Source: Bradyrhizobium yuanmingense
GTDB lineage: Bacteria > Pseudomonadota > Alphaproteobacteria > Rhizobiales > Xanthobacteraceae
Assembly: GCF_029167105.1 (NCBI RefSeq)
Contig: NZ_JARFML010000037.1
Location: 1-64,000 of the forward strand
Direction: 5' to 3'
Length of the DNA: 64,000 nt
In this document: piece by piece, positions 22,371 to 31,905 of the stretch
Layout of the letters: each line of letters opens with the position of its first letter
Numbering within the stretch: the first letter of the stretch is position 1
The notes under the pieces: model-generated
Databases searched by the model: none
Seen by the model: only the letters and a program-made list of their open reading frames with translations
What the model was told of the DNA's origin: nothing
Made by a program: the position numbers and the translations under genes

Positions 22371-23111
22371 TCAGGATTTGGAAAGGATGCTGCGCGCGGT
22401 CTCGAGGTCCGCCGGCGTATCGACCCCGCGGGGCACGGTGTCGACGATGGTGAAATCGATGCGCATTCCGGCCTCAAGCGCCCGGAGCTGCTCGAGCTTC
22501 TCCTGCAATTCCAGCGGAGACGGCGGAAGGGAGACGTATCGCTCCAGCGCGGCGCGGCGAAAGGCATAGAGGCCGATATGGTGGTAACGCGGTCCGTCGC
22601 CGGTCGGGGCGGTCGCGCGGGTGAAATAAAGTGCGCGCATCCGCCTGCCGCCAACCGAGGTTCCGATCGCCTTCACCACGCTTGGGGCGAGATCCTCTTC
22701 CTCGGTGTGGATCCGCGAGGCCAGCGTCGCGATGTCCACGGCCGGGTCTTGCAGCGGCGGCAGCACCTCGCGGATGTTGTCGATCGTGATGGTCGGGAAA
22801 TCCCCCTGGACATTGACCACGATCTCGGCCTTGCCCTCGGGATCGAGCTTCTGCATGGCCTCGTGGATGCGGTCGGAGCCGGAGGGGTGGTCGCCGCGGG
22901 TCATCACGGCCTCGCCGCCATGGGCGGTCACGACCGAGGCGATCTCGTCGGTGTCGGTGGCCACCGCGACCCTGCCGATTGCGGCGGCCTCGGCACGGCG
23001 CAGCACATGCACGATCATCGGCAATCCCGCGATATCGGCGAGCGGCTTGCCGGGCAGGCGGGTGGCGGCCATGCGAGCCGGGATCAGCACCAGGATGCGG
23101 GGATCGATCAT
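22371..23111 (-). CDS. kdsB: 3-deoxy-manno-octulosonate cytidylyltransferase (CMP-KDO synthetase)
   Basis: KdsB activates KDO with CTP for lipopolysaccharide inner-core assembly. The true start is the ATG at 23109-23111 (MIDPRILVLIPARMAATRLP), giving 246 residues, the normal family size; the open frame extends far upstream but that part is not coding. Motifs include LIPARMAATRLPGKPLADI, VATDTDEIASVVTAHGG, the DHPSGSDRIHEA catalytic region, EIVVNVQGDFPTI, HIGLYAFRRAALERYVSLP and GVDTPADLETARSIL. It shares the strand with pheA 21 bases downstream, and is divergent from cycM. Confidence 0.95.
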   Translation of the reverse strand: MIDPRILVLIPARMAATRLPGKPLADIAGLPMIVHVLRRAEAAAIGRVAVATDTDEIASVVTAHGGEAVMTRGDHPSGSDRIHEAMQKLDPEGKAEIVVNVQGDFPTITIDNIREVLPPLQDPAVDIATLASRIHTEEEDLAPSVVKAIGTSVGGRRMRALYFTRATAPTGDGPRYHHIGLYAFRRAALERYVSLPPSPLELQEKLEQLRALEAGMRIDFTIVDTVPRGVDTPADLETARSILSKS

Positions 23112-23342
23112 CGGGTTCAAAGGTCTGAGGTCAAGAGCCTGAAAACGGAGCGTTTTCCGCACCGGGACATGGGATGGGGACGGGCCTGAAGCCGGGTCGC
23201 TTATACGGGTTGCCAGACCCCGGGCAAACCGATATCTCAATGGCAAAACTCGGGGAAACAATAAGGAACGTTTGATTCTCCGAGGCTCGTCCTGCGGCCA
23301 TCCGGGCCGCTGTTTCCTTCTTGCGGTGGGGCCTGGCCGGAA

Positions 23343-23897
23343 ATGGACTCTTTCGAACTCAACAAGATTCTCGGCGCCGTGTTCGGCACCTGTCTCTTCC
23401 TGCTGGTGACGAGCTTCACCGCGAGTGCGCTGTTCTCCCCCAAGATGCCGGAAAAGCCGGGCTTCGAGATCGCGGTCAAGCAAGATGCCGGCTCCGGCAA
23501 GGAGGGCGCCGCTGCCGCCGCACCGTCCGAACCGATCGAAAAGCTGCTCCAAACCGCCTCCGTCGAGAAGGGCTCCGCGGCCGCCAAGAAGTGTGGCGCC
23601 TGCCACACCTTCGAGAAGGGCGGCCCGAACCGGGTCGGTCCGAACCTCTACGGCGTCGTTGGCGAGCCCAAGGGCCAGGGCCGTGGTGGCTTCAACTTCT
23701 CGGCCGCCATCAAGGCCAAGGGTGGCAACTGGAGCTTCGACGACCTCAACAAGTTCCTCGCCAATCCGAAGGGCTTCATTCCGGGCACCGCGATGGGCTT
23801 TGCCGGTGTAGCCAAGGATTCCGAGCGTGCCGATATCATCGCCTATCTGAATTCGCAGTCGGAGAAACCTCAGCCCCTGCCGACGGCGTCAAAATAA
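23343..23897 (+). CDS. cycM: Membrane-anchored cytochrome c, CycM type
   Basis: The 184-residue protein has the length and layout of CycM of Bradyrhizobium, a membrane-bound class I cytochrome c that passes electrons from the bc1 complex to the aa3 oxidase. An uncleaved N-terminal anchor is visible (LGAVFGTCLFLLVTSFTASA), followed by an alanine- and glutamate-rich linker. The haem-binding CGACH then appears in KKCGACHTFEKGGPNRVGPN. The methionine ligand is in GFIPGTAMGFAGVAKDSERA, and the C-terminus has DIIAYLNSQS. It lies divergent from kdsB with 231 bases between. It probably needs the Ccm system for haem attachment. Confidence 0.93.
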   Translation: MDSFELNKILGAVFGTCLFLLVTSFTASALFSPKMPEKPGFEIAVKQDAGSGKEGAAAAAPSEPIEKLLQTASVEKGSAAAKKCGACHTFEKGGPNRVGPNLYGVVGEPKGQGRGGFNFSAAIKAKGGNWSFDDLNKFLANPKGFIPGTAMGFAGVAKDSERADIIAYLNSQSEKPQPLPTASK

Positions 23898-24074
23898 GCT
23901 CCCAAGAACCGGTGCTGGAATATGCGGCCAGGCTGAAAAGTCTGGCCGTTTCCTTATCCGGGCCTCGCGGCGACGTTATCGGGGCGTTTGGCCGCATCCG
24001 ATAGGCCGGACGGGCTTCCAAGATGAGGAAAAAGCAACATATTCGGTCGAAACCTCGCCTATATTGGGAACTTA

Positions 24075-24090
24075 AAGGAGTAGCCTCCTT
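24075..24090 (+). promoter_or_regulatory. Hairpin AAGGAG-TAGC-CTCCTT before yejA1
   Basis: A six-base stem (24075-24080 with 24085-24090) encloses a Shine-Dalgarno-like AAGGAG 28 bases before the TTG start. It might affect translation of the yej operon, but the AAGGAG is not spaced to serve the TTG directly. Confidence 0.3.
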
Positions 24091-24108
24091 CAAGACAGGG
24101 ATGTTGAT

Positions 24109-26022
24109 TTGGCCATTACCCGACGCGATCTCCTGCTCACCGGCACTGCAGCCGCAGCGCTTCCAGCCCTTGGCTCCGTCGCGGGCGTTCCCATCGGCGT
24201 GGCGCATGCGCAATCAGCAACTGAGCTGCCTTCCGGCGGGTTGCCCTGGCGCCACGCGCTGTCGCTGTTCGGAAAGGTCAAGTACCCCGCCGACTTCAAG
24301 CGCTTCGACTACGTCAATCCGGACGCCCCCAAAGGCGGTGTCGCGCGCCAGATCGCCGTCGGCACGTTCGACAATTTCAACATCGTCGTCTCGGGCGTGA
24401 AGGGCCAGGTCGCCGGTGCCGTCGCGTTCATCTATGAATCCCTCCTGACGCAGTCGCTTGACGAGGTCTCGACCGAATACGGCGCGCTGGCCGAAGCAGT
24501 CAGCCATCCCGACGATTTCTCCTTCGTCACCTATCGCCTGCGCGCGCAGGCGAAATGGCATGACGGCAAGCCCGTCACGCCCGAGGACGTGATCTTCTCG
24601 CTCGATTCCTTCAAGAAGAACCACCCGATGTACTCGGCCTATTACAGCCATGTGGTGAAGGCCGAGAAGGTCGGCGAGCGTGACGTGAAGTTCTTGTTCG
24701 ATGCACCCGGCAACCGCGAGCTGCCGCTGATCGTGGGACAACTGATCGTGCTGCCGAAACATTGGTGGGAGGGGACGGACGCGCAGGGCCGCAAGCGCGA
24801 TATCGCCGCCACTACGCTCGAAGTGCCGCTCGGTTCGGGCCCCTACAAGGTCAAGGAATTCGTCGCAGGACGCTCGATCGCGCTGGAGCGCGTCAAGGAC
24901 TATTGGGGCCGCGATCTTCCCATCAATGTGGGCCGCAACAATTTCGACGAGCTGCGTTACGAATATTTTCGCGACGGCACCGTTGCGATCGAGGCCTTCA
25001 AGGCCGACCAGGTCGATTGGCGCACCGAGAACAGCGCGAAGAGCTGGGCGACCGCCTATGATTTCCCGGCCGTAACCGAAAAGCGGGTGATCCTCGAGGA
25101 ATTCGCCAATCGCAGCTCGGGCGTGATGCAGGCCTTCGTGCCGAACCTGCGCCGCGCCAAGTTCAGCGATCCGCGTGTCCGTCGTGCGCTCAACTACGCG
25201 TTCGACTTCGAGGAGATGAACAAGCAGATCTTCTACGGCCAGTACAAGCGCATCAACAGCTATTTCGACGGCATCGAGGAGCTGATGGCCACCGGATTGC
25301 CGCAGGGCAAGGAGCTCGAAATTCTCGAGACCGTTCGCGCCCAGGTGCCGCCCGAGGTCTTCACGACGGCGTACACCAATCCGGTCGGGGGTAGTCCGGA
25401 GGCGGTGCGCGACAATTTGCGTGAGGCGCTGCGCCTGTTCAAGGAAGCCGGCTACGAGGTGCGAGATCGCAAGCTGGTCGACGTCAAGACCGGTGCGCAG
25501 TTCTCGCTGGAATTGCTCAACTCGGATCCCAGCTTCGAACGAATTACGCTGTTCTACAAGCCGTCGCTGGAGCGGCTCGGCATTGCGGTGAGCGTTCGGA
25601 CGGTCGATCCGACCCAATATGAGAACAGGACGCGCGAGTGGGACTTCGACATCGTGACGAATTCCTGGGGCGAGTCGCAATCGCCGGGCAACGAGCAGCG
25701 CGAGTTTTGGTCCTCCAAGTCGGCCGACATCGCCGGCTCGCGCAATCTTGCCGGGATCAAGAATCCGGCCGTCGACAAGCTGATCGAGCGGGTGATCTAC
25801 GCCACTGATCGCGACGATCTCGTCGCAGCCACCAAGGCACTCGACCGCGTGCTGCTGTGGAATCACTACGTCGTGCCGCAATGGACCTACAACAAGGTGC
25901 GCACCGCGCGCTGGGATCGCTTCGGCCGGCCGGCGGAATTGCCCAAATATGGTCTGTCCGGCTTCCCGTTCATCTGGTGGTACGACGCAGACAAGGCGGC
26001 GCGGATCGCAAAGAAATCGTGA
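24109..26022 (+). CDS. yejA1: Peptide ABC transporter substrate-binding protein YejA-like (first copy)
   Basis: The 637-residue product is a family-5 extracellular solute-binding protein (oligopeptide/nickel type). A twin-arginine signal is visible: AITRRDLLLTGTAAAALPAL, with export predicted after VAHAQS. The mature region contains LYGKVKYPADF-like HALSLFGKVKYPADFKRFDY, NPDAPKGGVARQIAVGTFDN and the PLGSGPYKVKEFVAGRSIAL segment. RRALNYAFDFEEMNKQIFYG and QWTYNKVRTARWDRFGRP complete the YejA pattern. Translation must start at TTG (24109), because an in-frame stop at 24073 leaves no ATG or GTG upstream. The next gene is a paralogue starting 14 bases after the stop. In Sinorhizobium meliloti the yejA1A2BEF set imports peptides and affects response to plant antimicrobial peptides. 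Confidence 0.9.
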   Translation: MAITRRDLLLTGTAAAALPALGSVAGVPIGVAHAQSATELPSGGLPWRHALSLFGKVKYPADFKRFDYVNPDAPKGGVARQIAVGTFDNFNIVVSGVKGQVAGAVAFIYESLLTQSLDEVSTEYGALAEAVSHPDDFSFVTYRLRAQAKWHDGKPVTPEDVIFSLDSFKKNHPMYSAYYSHVVKAEKVGERDVKFLFDAPGNRELPLIVGQLIVLPKHWWEGTDAQGRKRDIAATTLEVPLGSGPYKVKEFVAGRSIALERVKDYWGRDLPINVGRNNFDELRYEYFRDGTVAIEAFKADQVDWRTENSAKSWATAYDFPAVTEKRVILEEFANRSSGVMQAFVPNLRRAKFSDPRVRRALNYAFDFEEMNKQIFYGQYKRINSYFDGIEELMATGLPQGKELEILETVRAQVPPEVFTTAYTNPVGGSPEAVRDNLREALRLFKEAGYEVRDRKLVDVKTGAQFSLELLNSDPSFERITLFYKPSLERLGIAVSVRTVDPTQYENRTREWDFDIVTNSWGESQSPGNEQREFWSSKSADIAGSRNLAGIKNPAVDKLIERVIYATDRDDLVAATKALDRVLLWNHYVVPQWTYNKVRTARWDRFGRPAELPKYGLSGFPFIWWYDADKAARIAKKS

Positions 26023-26036
26023 AGGACAATCCCCGC

Positions 26037-27929
26037 ATGACGCAGATGTCACGCCGCCATGTGCTGGTCCTGGGTGTTGGCGGCGCCCTCGGGGCGTCCG
26101 TCGGCGCGCCGCTGCTGCGCGGCGCGCGAGCATCGGAAGCGGCGACCGAGGCGCACGGCATGTCGGCATTCGGCGATCTCAAATATCCCGCCGACTTCCG
26201 TCATTTCGATTACGTCAATGTCGACGCGCCGAAAGGTGGCACGTTCTCGCTGATCCCGTCGGTGCGCGCCTACAATCAGGCCTACCAGACCTTCAACTCG
26301 CTCAACGCCTTCATCCTGAAAGGCGACGGCGCACAAGGTATGGGTATGACGTTCTCGCCGCTGATGATCCGCGCAGCTGACGAGCCCGACGCAATGTACG
26401 GGTTGGCGGCCAAATCCGTGCAGATATCGCCGGACAAGCTGGTCTACCGCTTCACGATGCGACCCGAGGCGAAATTCCACGACGGGACCAAGCTCACTGC
26501 CCACGATGCGGCCTTTTCGCTGACGACGCTGAAGACCAAGGGGCATCCGCTGATCATCGTGCAGATGCGCGACATGGTCAGTGCGGAAGCCCTCGACGAT
26601 GCGACGCTCGTCGTCACCTTCGCCAAGGGGCGCGCGCGTGACGTGCCGCTCTATGTCGCCAGCCTGCCGATCTTCTCGAAGGCGTACTACGCCTCCCGGC
26701 CATTCGAAGAATCGTCGCTGGAGATTCCGCTCGGCTCGGGCCCGTACAGGGTCGGCAGGTTCGAGGTCAATCGCTACATCGAGTTCGAGCGTGTCAAGGA
26801 CTGGTGGGCCGCTGATCTGCCGCCCTGCCGCGGCAGCTATAATTTCGATGTCGTCCGCTACGAATTCTATCGCGACCGCGATGTCGCCTTCGAGGGCTTT
26901 ACCGGCAAGAGCTATCTCTACCGCGAGGAGTTCACCTCGCGCATCTGGGCGACGCGCTATGACTTCCCCGCGGTGAAGGATGGCCGGGTCAAGATGGAGG
27001 TCGTGCCCGACGATACGCCCTCCGGCGCGCAGGGCTGGTTCATCAATACGCGGCGCGACAAATTCAAAGACCCCCGCGTGCGCGAGGCCTTGATTAATGC
27101 CTTCGACTTCGAGTGGACCAACAAGACCATCATGTACGGCGCCTATGCCCGCACGGTGTCGCCGTTCCAGAACTCGGACCTGATGGCTGGCAATGTTCCG
27201 CCTTCGCCGGAAGAGCTGAAGCTGCTGGAGCCGTTTCGCGGCCAGGTTCCTGACGAGGTGTTTGCGGCGCCGTTCATGCCGCCGACCTCCGACGGCTCCG
27301 GTCAGGATCGCAGCCTGCTCCGCAAGGCGCAGCAATTGCTGACCGAGGCCGGCGTACCCATCAAGGACGGCAAGCGGGTGCTGCCGAACGGGGAGGTGTT
27401 CAAGATCGAGTTCCTGCTGGATGAGCCCTCGTTCCAGCCGCACCACGCGCCTTACATCAAGAATCTCGCGACACTCGGCATCGAAGCGAGCGTGCGCCTC
27501 GTCGATGCCGTACAGCACAAGGCCCGGCAGGAAGATTTCGATTACGACATGACCATCCAGCGCTTCAGCATGTCGGCGACGCCAGGCGATGCCATGCGCG
27601 CGTTCTTCTCCTCGCAGGTCGCAAACACCAAGGGCTCGTACAACCTGGCTGGCGTCGCCAGTCCGGCGATCGACGCCATGATCGAGAAGATCATGGCGGC
27701 CGACAGCCGCGAAGAGCTGACCGTTGCCTGCCGCGCCTTTGATCGCCTGTTCCGTGCCGGCCGCTACTGGGTACCGCAATGGTACAACAAGACGCACCGG
27801 CTGGCCTATTGGGATCAGTTCGGCCATCCACCGAGGCTGCCGCGCTATGCCAACGGCGTCGGGGCGCCGGATATCTGGTGGTATGAACCGACCAAGGCGG
27901 CCAAGCTCGAGCAGGCAAAACAGCCATGA
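26037..27929 (+). CDS. yejA2: Peptide ABC transporter substrate-binding protein YejA-like (second copy)
   Basis: This 630-residue protein is a paralogue of its upstream neighbour. It has its own twin-arginine signal (MTQMSRRHVLVLGVGGALGA) and the parallel segments FGDLKYPADFRHFDYVNVDA, PLGSGPYRVGRFEVNRYIEF, REALINAFDFEWTNKTIMYG and QWYNKTHRLAYWDQFGHP. I chose the ATG at 26037 with GAAGGA upstream; the frame is open 60 codons further, overlapping yejA1, but lacks sense there. The stop overlaps the start of yejB (ATGA). Two binding proteins served by one permease may widen the peptide range. Which ligands they bind cannot be read from sequence. Confidence 0.9.
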   Translation: MTQMSRRHVLVLGVGGALGASVGAPLLRGARASEAATEAHGMSAFGDLKYPADFRHFDYVNVDAPKGGTFSLIPSVRAYNQAYQTFNSLNAFILKGDGAQGMGMTFSPLMIRAADEPDAMYGLAAKSVQISPDKLVYRFTMRPEAKFHDGTKLTAHDAAFSLTTLKTKGHPLIIVQMRDMVSAEALDDATLVVTFAKGRARDVPLYVASLPIFSKAYYASRPFEESSLEIPLGSGPYRVGRFEVNRYIEFERVKDWWAADLPPCRGSYNFDVVRYEFYRDRDVAFEGFTGKSYLYREEFTSRIWATRYDFPAVKDGRVKMEVVPDDTPSGAQGWFINTRRDKFKDPRVREALINAFDFEWTNKTIMYGAYARTVSPFQNSDLMAGNVPPSPEELKLLEPFRGQVPDEVFAAPFMPPTSDGSGQDRSLLRKAQQLLTEAGVPIKDGKRVLPNGEVFKIEFLLDEPSFQPHHAPYIKNLATLGIEASVRLVDAVQHKARQEDFDYDMTIQRFSMSATPGDAMRAFFSSQVANTKGSYNLAGVASPAIDAMIEKIMAADSREELTVACRAFDRLFRAGRYWVPQWYNKTHRLAYWDQFGHPPRLPRYANGVGAPDIWWYEPTKAAKLEQAKQP

Positions 27930-29035
27930 GCGCCTATATCGCCCGCCGCCTCCTGCTGATGATTCCGACCCTGCTCGGGATCCTGTTCGTGTCCTTCGTC
28001 GTGGTGCAATTCGCGCCGGGCGGCCCGGTTGAGCGCGTGATCGCGCAACTCTCGGGCGCCGACACCGGCGGGACCTCGCGTATTTCCGGCGGCAGCGATT
28101 TTGCGCAGCGCGCGCCGGGGCAGGTCGGTGCCGGCGGCGATGCCGTCAACTCGAAATATCGCGGCGCGCAGGGCCTCGACCCCGATTTCATCAAGAAGCT
28201 CGAGGTGCAGTTCGGATTCGACAAGCCGGCGCCGGAACGCTTCCTGCTGATGGTGTGGAATTTCGCCCGCTTCGATTTCGGCAAGAGCTATTTTCGCGAC
28301 GTCAGCGTGCTCCAGCTCATCAAGGAAAAGCTGCCGGTCTCGATCTCGCTTGGCCTCTGGCTGACGCTTCTGACCTACCTGATCTCGATCCCGCTCGGCA
28401 TTCGCAAGGCTGTGAATGACGGTGCGCGGTTCGACACCTGGACCTCGACGGTACTCGTGCTCGGCTATGCGATTCCCGGGTTCCTGTTCGCGATCCTGCT
28501 GATCATCCTGTTTGCCGGCGGCTCCTTCTTCAACTGGTTCCCGCTGCGCGGACTGACCTCGGACGGCTGGTCGCAGTTTCCGTGGTACTGGAAGATCATC
28601 GACTATTTCTGGCACCTGACGCTGCCGCTGATCGCCATGGGGCTAGGTGCCTTCACCACGATGACGTTCCTGACCAAGAACTCGTTCCTGGACGAGATTC
28701 GCAAGCAGTACGTCATGACCGCGCGTGCCAAGGGCTGCAGTGAGAGCCGGGTGCTCTACGGCCACGTCTTCCGCAACGCCATGCTGATCGTGATCGCAGG
28801 TTTTCCCGGGACATTCATCCACGCCTTCTTTTCCGGCTCGCTTCTGATCGAGACCATCTTCTCGCTGGACGGGCTCGGGCTGCTCAGCTTCGAGAGCGTG
28901 CTCAACCGCGACTATCCCGTGGTGTTCGGCACGCTCTACATCTTCTCGCTGGTCGGACTCGTGATCAACCTGATCTCCGACCTGACCTATATGTGGATCG
29001 ACCCCCGGATCGATTTCGAGGCACGGGAGGTCTGA
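27926..29035 (+). CDS. yejB: Peptide ABC transporter permease YejB-like
   Basis: The 369-residue inner-membrane permease starts with AYIARRLLLMIPTLLGILFV, the usual first helix of the OppB/YejB group. A large periplasmic loop follows (around residues 35-110), then helices such as LGLWLTLLTYLISIPLGI and TSTVLVLGYAIPGFLFAILL. The EAA-type loop is ARAKGCSESRVLYGHVFRNA, and it ends with VGLVINLISDLTYMWIDPRI. It overlaps yejA2 by ATGA and yejE by one base (TGATG), showing translational coupling. The elongated periplasmic loop is typical of YejB rather than of plain OppB. Confidence 0.92.
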   Translation: MSAYIARRLLLMIPTLLGILFVSFVVVQFAPGGPVERVIAQLSGADTGGTSRISGGSDFAQRAPGQVGAGGDAVNSKYRGAQGLDPDFIKKLEVQFGFDKPAPERFLLMVWNFARFDFGKSYFRDVSVLQLIKEKLPVSISLGLWLTLLTYLISIPLGIRKAVNDGARFDTWTSTVLVLGYAIPGFLFAILLIILFAGGSFFNWFPLRGLTSDGWSQFPWYWKIIDYFWHLTLPLIAMGLGAFTTMTFLTKNSFLDEIRKQYVMTARAKGCSESRVLYGHVFRNAMLIVIAGFPGTFIHAFFSGSLLIETIFSLDGLGLLSFESVLNRDYPVVFGTLYIFSLVGLVINLISDLTYMWIDPRIDFEAREV

Positions 29036-30213
29036 TGACTATCACCGCGCCGACGCCGATCGAGACAACAGCGAAGTCGCCGCTCGGCGATGCCGTTCCG
29101 ATCACGCGCAAGCCCTTCGTGCCTTCACCGCTCAACAAGCGGCGGTGGCAGAACTTCAAGGCCAACCGCCGCGGCTACTGGTCGTTCTGGATCTTCATCG
29201 GCCTGTTCGCGATTTCGCTGTTAGCCGAGCTGATCGCGAACGATCGGCCCTTCCTGATCAAGTTCGATGGTCGTCTCTATTGGCCGGCCTTCGTCACCTA
29301 TTCGGAGACGACCTTCGGCGGCGATTTCGAGACCGCGGCCGACTACCGCGACCCGTACTTGCAGAAGCTGATCAAGGACAAGGGCGGCAGCATCGTCTGG
29401 CCGCTGATCCGTTACTCCTACGATACCCACAATCTCGACCTGCCGACGCCGGCGCCGTCGCCGCCGACCTGGATGCTGACGGAGAAGCAGTGCAAGCCGG
29501 TGGTGGAGAAGAAGGGACTGAAGAGCTGCCGCGATCTCGAATACAATTGGCTCGGCACCGACGATCAGGGCCGCGACGTGGTGGCGCGGCTGATCTACGG
29601 CTTCCGCATATCGGTGCTGTTCGGCCTTTGTCTCACCATCGTCTCGTCAGTCATCGGCATCGCGGCGGGTGCAGTGCAGGGCTACTTCGGCGGTCGGGTC
29701 GATCTGATCTTCCAGCGTTTCATCGAGATCTGGACCGCGATTCCATCGCTGTATCTGCTCCTGATCTTGTCCTCGGTGCTGGTGCCTGGTTTCTTCGTGC
29801 TGCTCGGCATCTTGTTGCTGTTCTCCTGGGTCTCGCTGGTTGGCCTCGTGCGGGCCGAATTCCTGCGCGGGCGCAACTTCGAATACGTCCAGGCGGCACG
29901 TGCGCTCGGCGTCTCCAATCCTCTGATCATGTTCCGCCACCTGCTGCCGAATGCGATGGTCGCGACCATGACGTTCCTGCCGTTCATCGTCTCGAGCTCG
30001 GTGATGACGCTGACTGCGCTCGATTTCCTCGGCTTCGGCCTTCCGCCGGGATCGCCCTCGCTGGGTGAGCTGCTGTCGCAGGCCAAGGCCAATGTGCAGG
30101 CGCCGTGGCTCGGCTTCTCCGGCTTCTTCTCAGTCGCGATCATGCTTTCGCTGTTGATCTTCATCGGTGAAGCCGTGCGCGATGCCTTCGATCCGCGCAA
30201 GACGTTCAGGTAA
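29035..30213 (+). CDS. yejE: Peptide ABC transporter permease YejE-like
   Basis: The 392-residue product pairs with YejB. A cytoplasmic N-terminus (FVPSPLNKRRWQNFKANRRG) leads into YWSFWIFIGLFAISLLAELI. A long periplasmic region with DLEYNWLGTDDQGRDVVARL follows; this LGTDDQGRD motif marks DppC/OppC/YejE permeases. The EAA loop reads VQAARALGVSNPLIMFRHLL and the C-terminal part GFSGFFSVAIMLSLLIFIGE, then FDPRKTF. The ATG at 29035 overlaps the yejB stop. In S. meliloti loss of yejE changes peptide sensitivity, so this gene could matter in symbiosis; that role here is only inferred. Confidence 0.92.
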   Translation: MTITAPTPIETTAKSPLGDAVPITRKPFVPSPLNKRRWQNFKANRRGYWSFWIFIGLFAISLLAELIANDRPFLIKFDGRLYWPAFVTYSETTFGGDFETAADYRDPYLQKLIKDKGGSIVWPLIRYSYDTHNLDLPTPAPSPPTWMLTEKQCKPVVEKKGLKSCRDLEYNWLGTDDQGRDVVARLIYGFRISVLFGLCLTIVSSVIGIAAGAVQGYFGGRVDLIFQRFIEIWTAIPSLYLLLILSSVLVPGFFVLLGILLLFSWVSLVGLVRAEFLRGRNFEYVQAARALGVSNPLIMFRHLLPNAMVATMTFLPFIVSSSVMTLTALDFLGFGLPPGSPSLGELLSQAKANVQAPWLGFSGFFSVAIMLSLLIFIGEAVRDAFDPRKTFR

Positions 30214-30217
30214 GGCC

Positions 30218-31855
30218 ATGGATGCGATCAACCAGCCCTTGCTCGCCGTTCGCGACCTCTCGGTGGCCTTTCACCAGGGCGGCGCCACCACGCTCGCGGT
30301 CGACAAGGTCTCGTTCCAGATCAAGCGCGGCGAATGCGTGGCGCTGGTCGGCGAATCCGGCTCCGGCAAATCGGTCAGCGCGCTCTCGATCCTGAAGCTG
30401 CTGCCGTATCCGAATGCCTCCCATCCGTCCGGCAGCATCCGCTTCAAGGGCCAGGAGTTGATCGACCAGTCCGAGCAGCAGATGCGGGAGATCAGGGGCA
30501 GCGACATCTCCATCATCTTCCAGGAGCCGATGACCTCGCTCAATCCGCTGCACACGATCGAGGCGCAGATCGGCGAGATCATTCAGCTGCACAATCCGAC
30601 CAGCAATGCGCAGGCGCGCAAGCGGACGCTGGAGCTCTTGACCCAGGTCGGCATTCCCGATCCCGAGACGCGGCTGAACAGCTATCCGCACCAGCTCTCC
30701 GGCGGCCAGCGCCAGCGCGTGATGATCGCGATGGCGCTCGCCAACGAGCCGGACCTTCTGATCGCGGACGAGCCGACCACGGCGCTCGACGTCACGGTGC
30801 AGGCGCAGATCCTGGCGCTGCTCGCCGAGATCCGCGCGCGGCTCGGCATGAGCCTGCTCTTCATCACCCACGATCTCGGCATCGTGCGCCGCATCGCCGA
30901 CACCGTCTGCGTCATGAAGGGCGGCGTGATCGTCGAGCAGGGGCCGGTCGAGCAGGTCTTCAAGACCCCGAAACATCCCTATACGCGTGACCTGCTCGCG
31001 GCGGAGCCCAAGCCCGATCCGGCGCCGCCGCAGCCGAATGCGCCGGTGGTGATGTCCGCCAATGATCTCAAAGTCTGGTTTCCGATCAAGCGCGGCCTGA
31101 TGCGCAAGACGGTCGGTCACATCAAGGCCGTCGACGGTGTCAGCGTCGCCGTGCGTAAGGGCGAGACGCTCGGCGTGGTCGGCGAATCCGGTTCGGGCAA
31201 GACCACGCTGGGGCTGGCGCTCTTGCGGCTGATTTCCTCGAACGGCCGCATCGTGTTCTTAGGGAACGACATCCAGGGCCTGCGCTTCAAGGAGATGCGC
31301 CCCTTCCGGCGCGACATGCAGATCGTGTTCCAGGATCCGTTCGGCTCGCTCTCACCGCGCATGTCGGTCGCCGACATCATCGCCGAGGGCCTCACCGTGC
31401 ATCAGCCGACGCTCTCGCGCGAGGAACGCGAGGCGCGCGTCGTCAAGGCGCTCGAAGATGTCGGACTCAATCCGGAGACGCGCTTCCGATATCCGCACGA
31501 ATTCTCCGGCGGCCAGCGTCAGCGCATCTCGATCGCGCGCGCGATCGTGCTGGAGCCTGATTTCGTCGTGCTGGACGAGCCGACCAGTGCGCTGGACATG
31601 CTGTTCCAGGCGCAGATGGTCGACCTGTTGCGCGAGCTCCAGCGCAAGCGCGAGCTCACCTACATGTTCATTTCGCACGATTTGCGTGTCGTCGCCTCGC
31701 TCGCCAGCCATCTCATCGTGATGCGCGGCGGCAAGGTGGTCGAGGAGGGGCAGGCGGCCGAATTGTTCAAAAGCCCGAAGACCGATTACACCCGCGCGCT
31801 GTTCGCGGCCGCGTTTCGGCTGGAGACGGCGGGGAACGGGGCGGTGGCGACGTAG
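30218..31855 (+). CDS. yejF: Peptide ABC transporter ATP-binding protein YejF-like (two ATPase domains)
   Basis: The 545-residue protein is two fused ABC ATPases, as in YejF. The first has Walker A GESGSGKSVSALSILKLLP, signature LSGGQRQRVMIAMALANEPD and Walker B LLIADEPTTALDVTVQAQ. The second has GESGSGKTTLGLALLRL, FSGGQRQRISIARAIVLEPD and FVVLDEPTSALDMLFQAQ. Each domain has the OppD/F-type oligopeptide insertion near its end. The start ATG (30218) lies four bases after yejE. With YejA1/A2, B and E the importer is complete, and 31856 onward turns to convergent genes. Confidence 0.94.
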   Translation: MDAINQPLLAVRDLSVAFHQGGATTLAVDKVSFQIKRGECVALVGESGSGKSVSALSILKLLPYPNASHPSGSIRFKGQELIDQSEQQMREIRGSDISIIFQEPMTSLNPLHTIEAQIGEIIQLHNPTSNAQARKRTLELLTQVGIPDPETRLNSYPHQLSGGQRQRVMIAMALANEPDLLIADEPTTALDVTVQAQILALLAEIRARLGMSLLFITHDLGIVRRIADTVCVMKGGVIVEQGPVEQVFKTPKHPYTRDLLAAEPKPDPAPPQPNAPVVMSANDLKVWFPIKRGLMRKTVGHIKAVDGVSVAVRKGETLGVVGESGSGKTTLGLALLRLISSNGRIVFLGNDIQGLRFKEMRPFRRDMQIVFQDPFGSLSPRMSVADIIAEGLTVHQPTLSREEREARVVKALEDVGLNPETRFRYPHEFSGGQRQRISIARAIVLEPDFVVLDEPTSALDMLFQAQMVDLLRELQRKRELTYMFISHDLRVVASLASHLIVMRGGKVVEEGQAAELFKSPKTDYTRALFAAAFRLETAGNGAVAT

Positions 31856-31905
31856 TCGTCCGTCTCCCCGGAGCGGAGAGGTGTCGCCGCCTTGTCAGGG
31901 GGTAA

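Noticed and set aside
24214..26169. 651-codon minus-strand frame opposite yejA1
   Set aside because: It is composed of complementary codon shadows; the plus strand encodes a clear solute-binding protein with a Tat signal.
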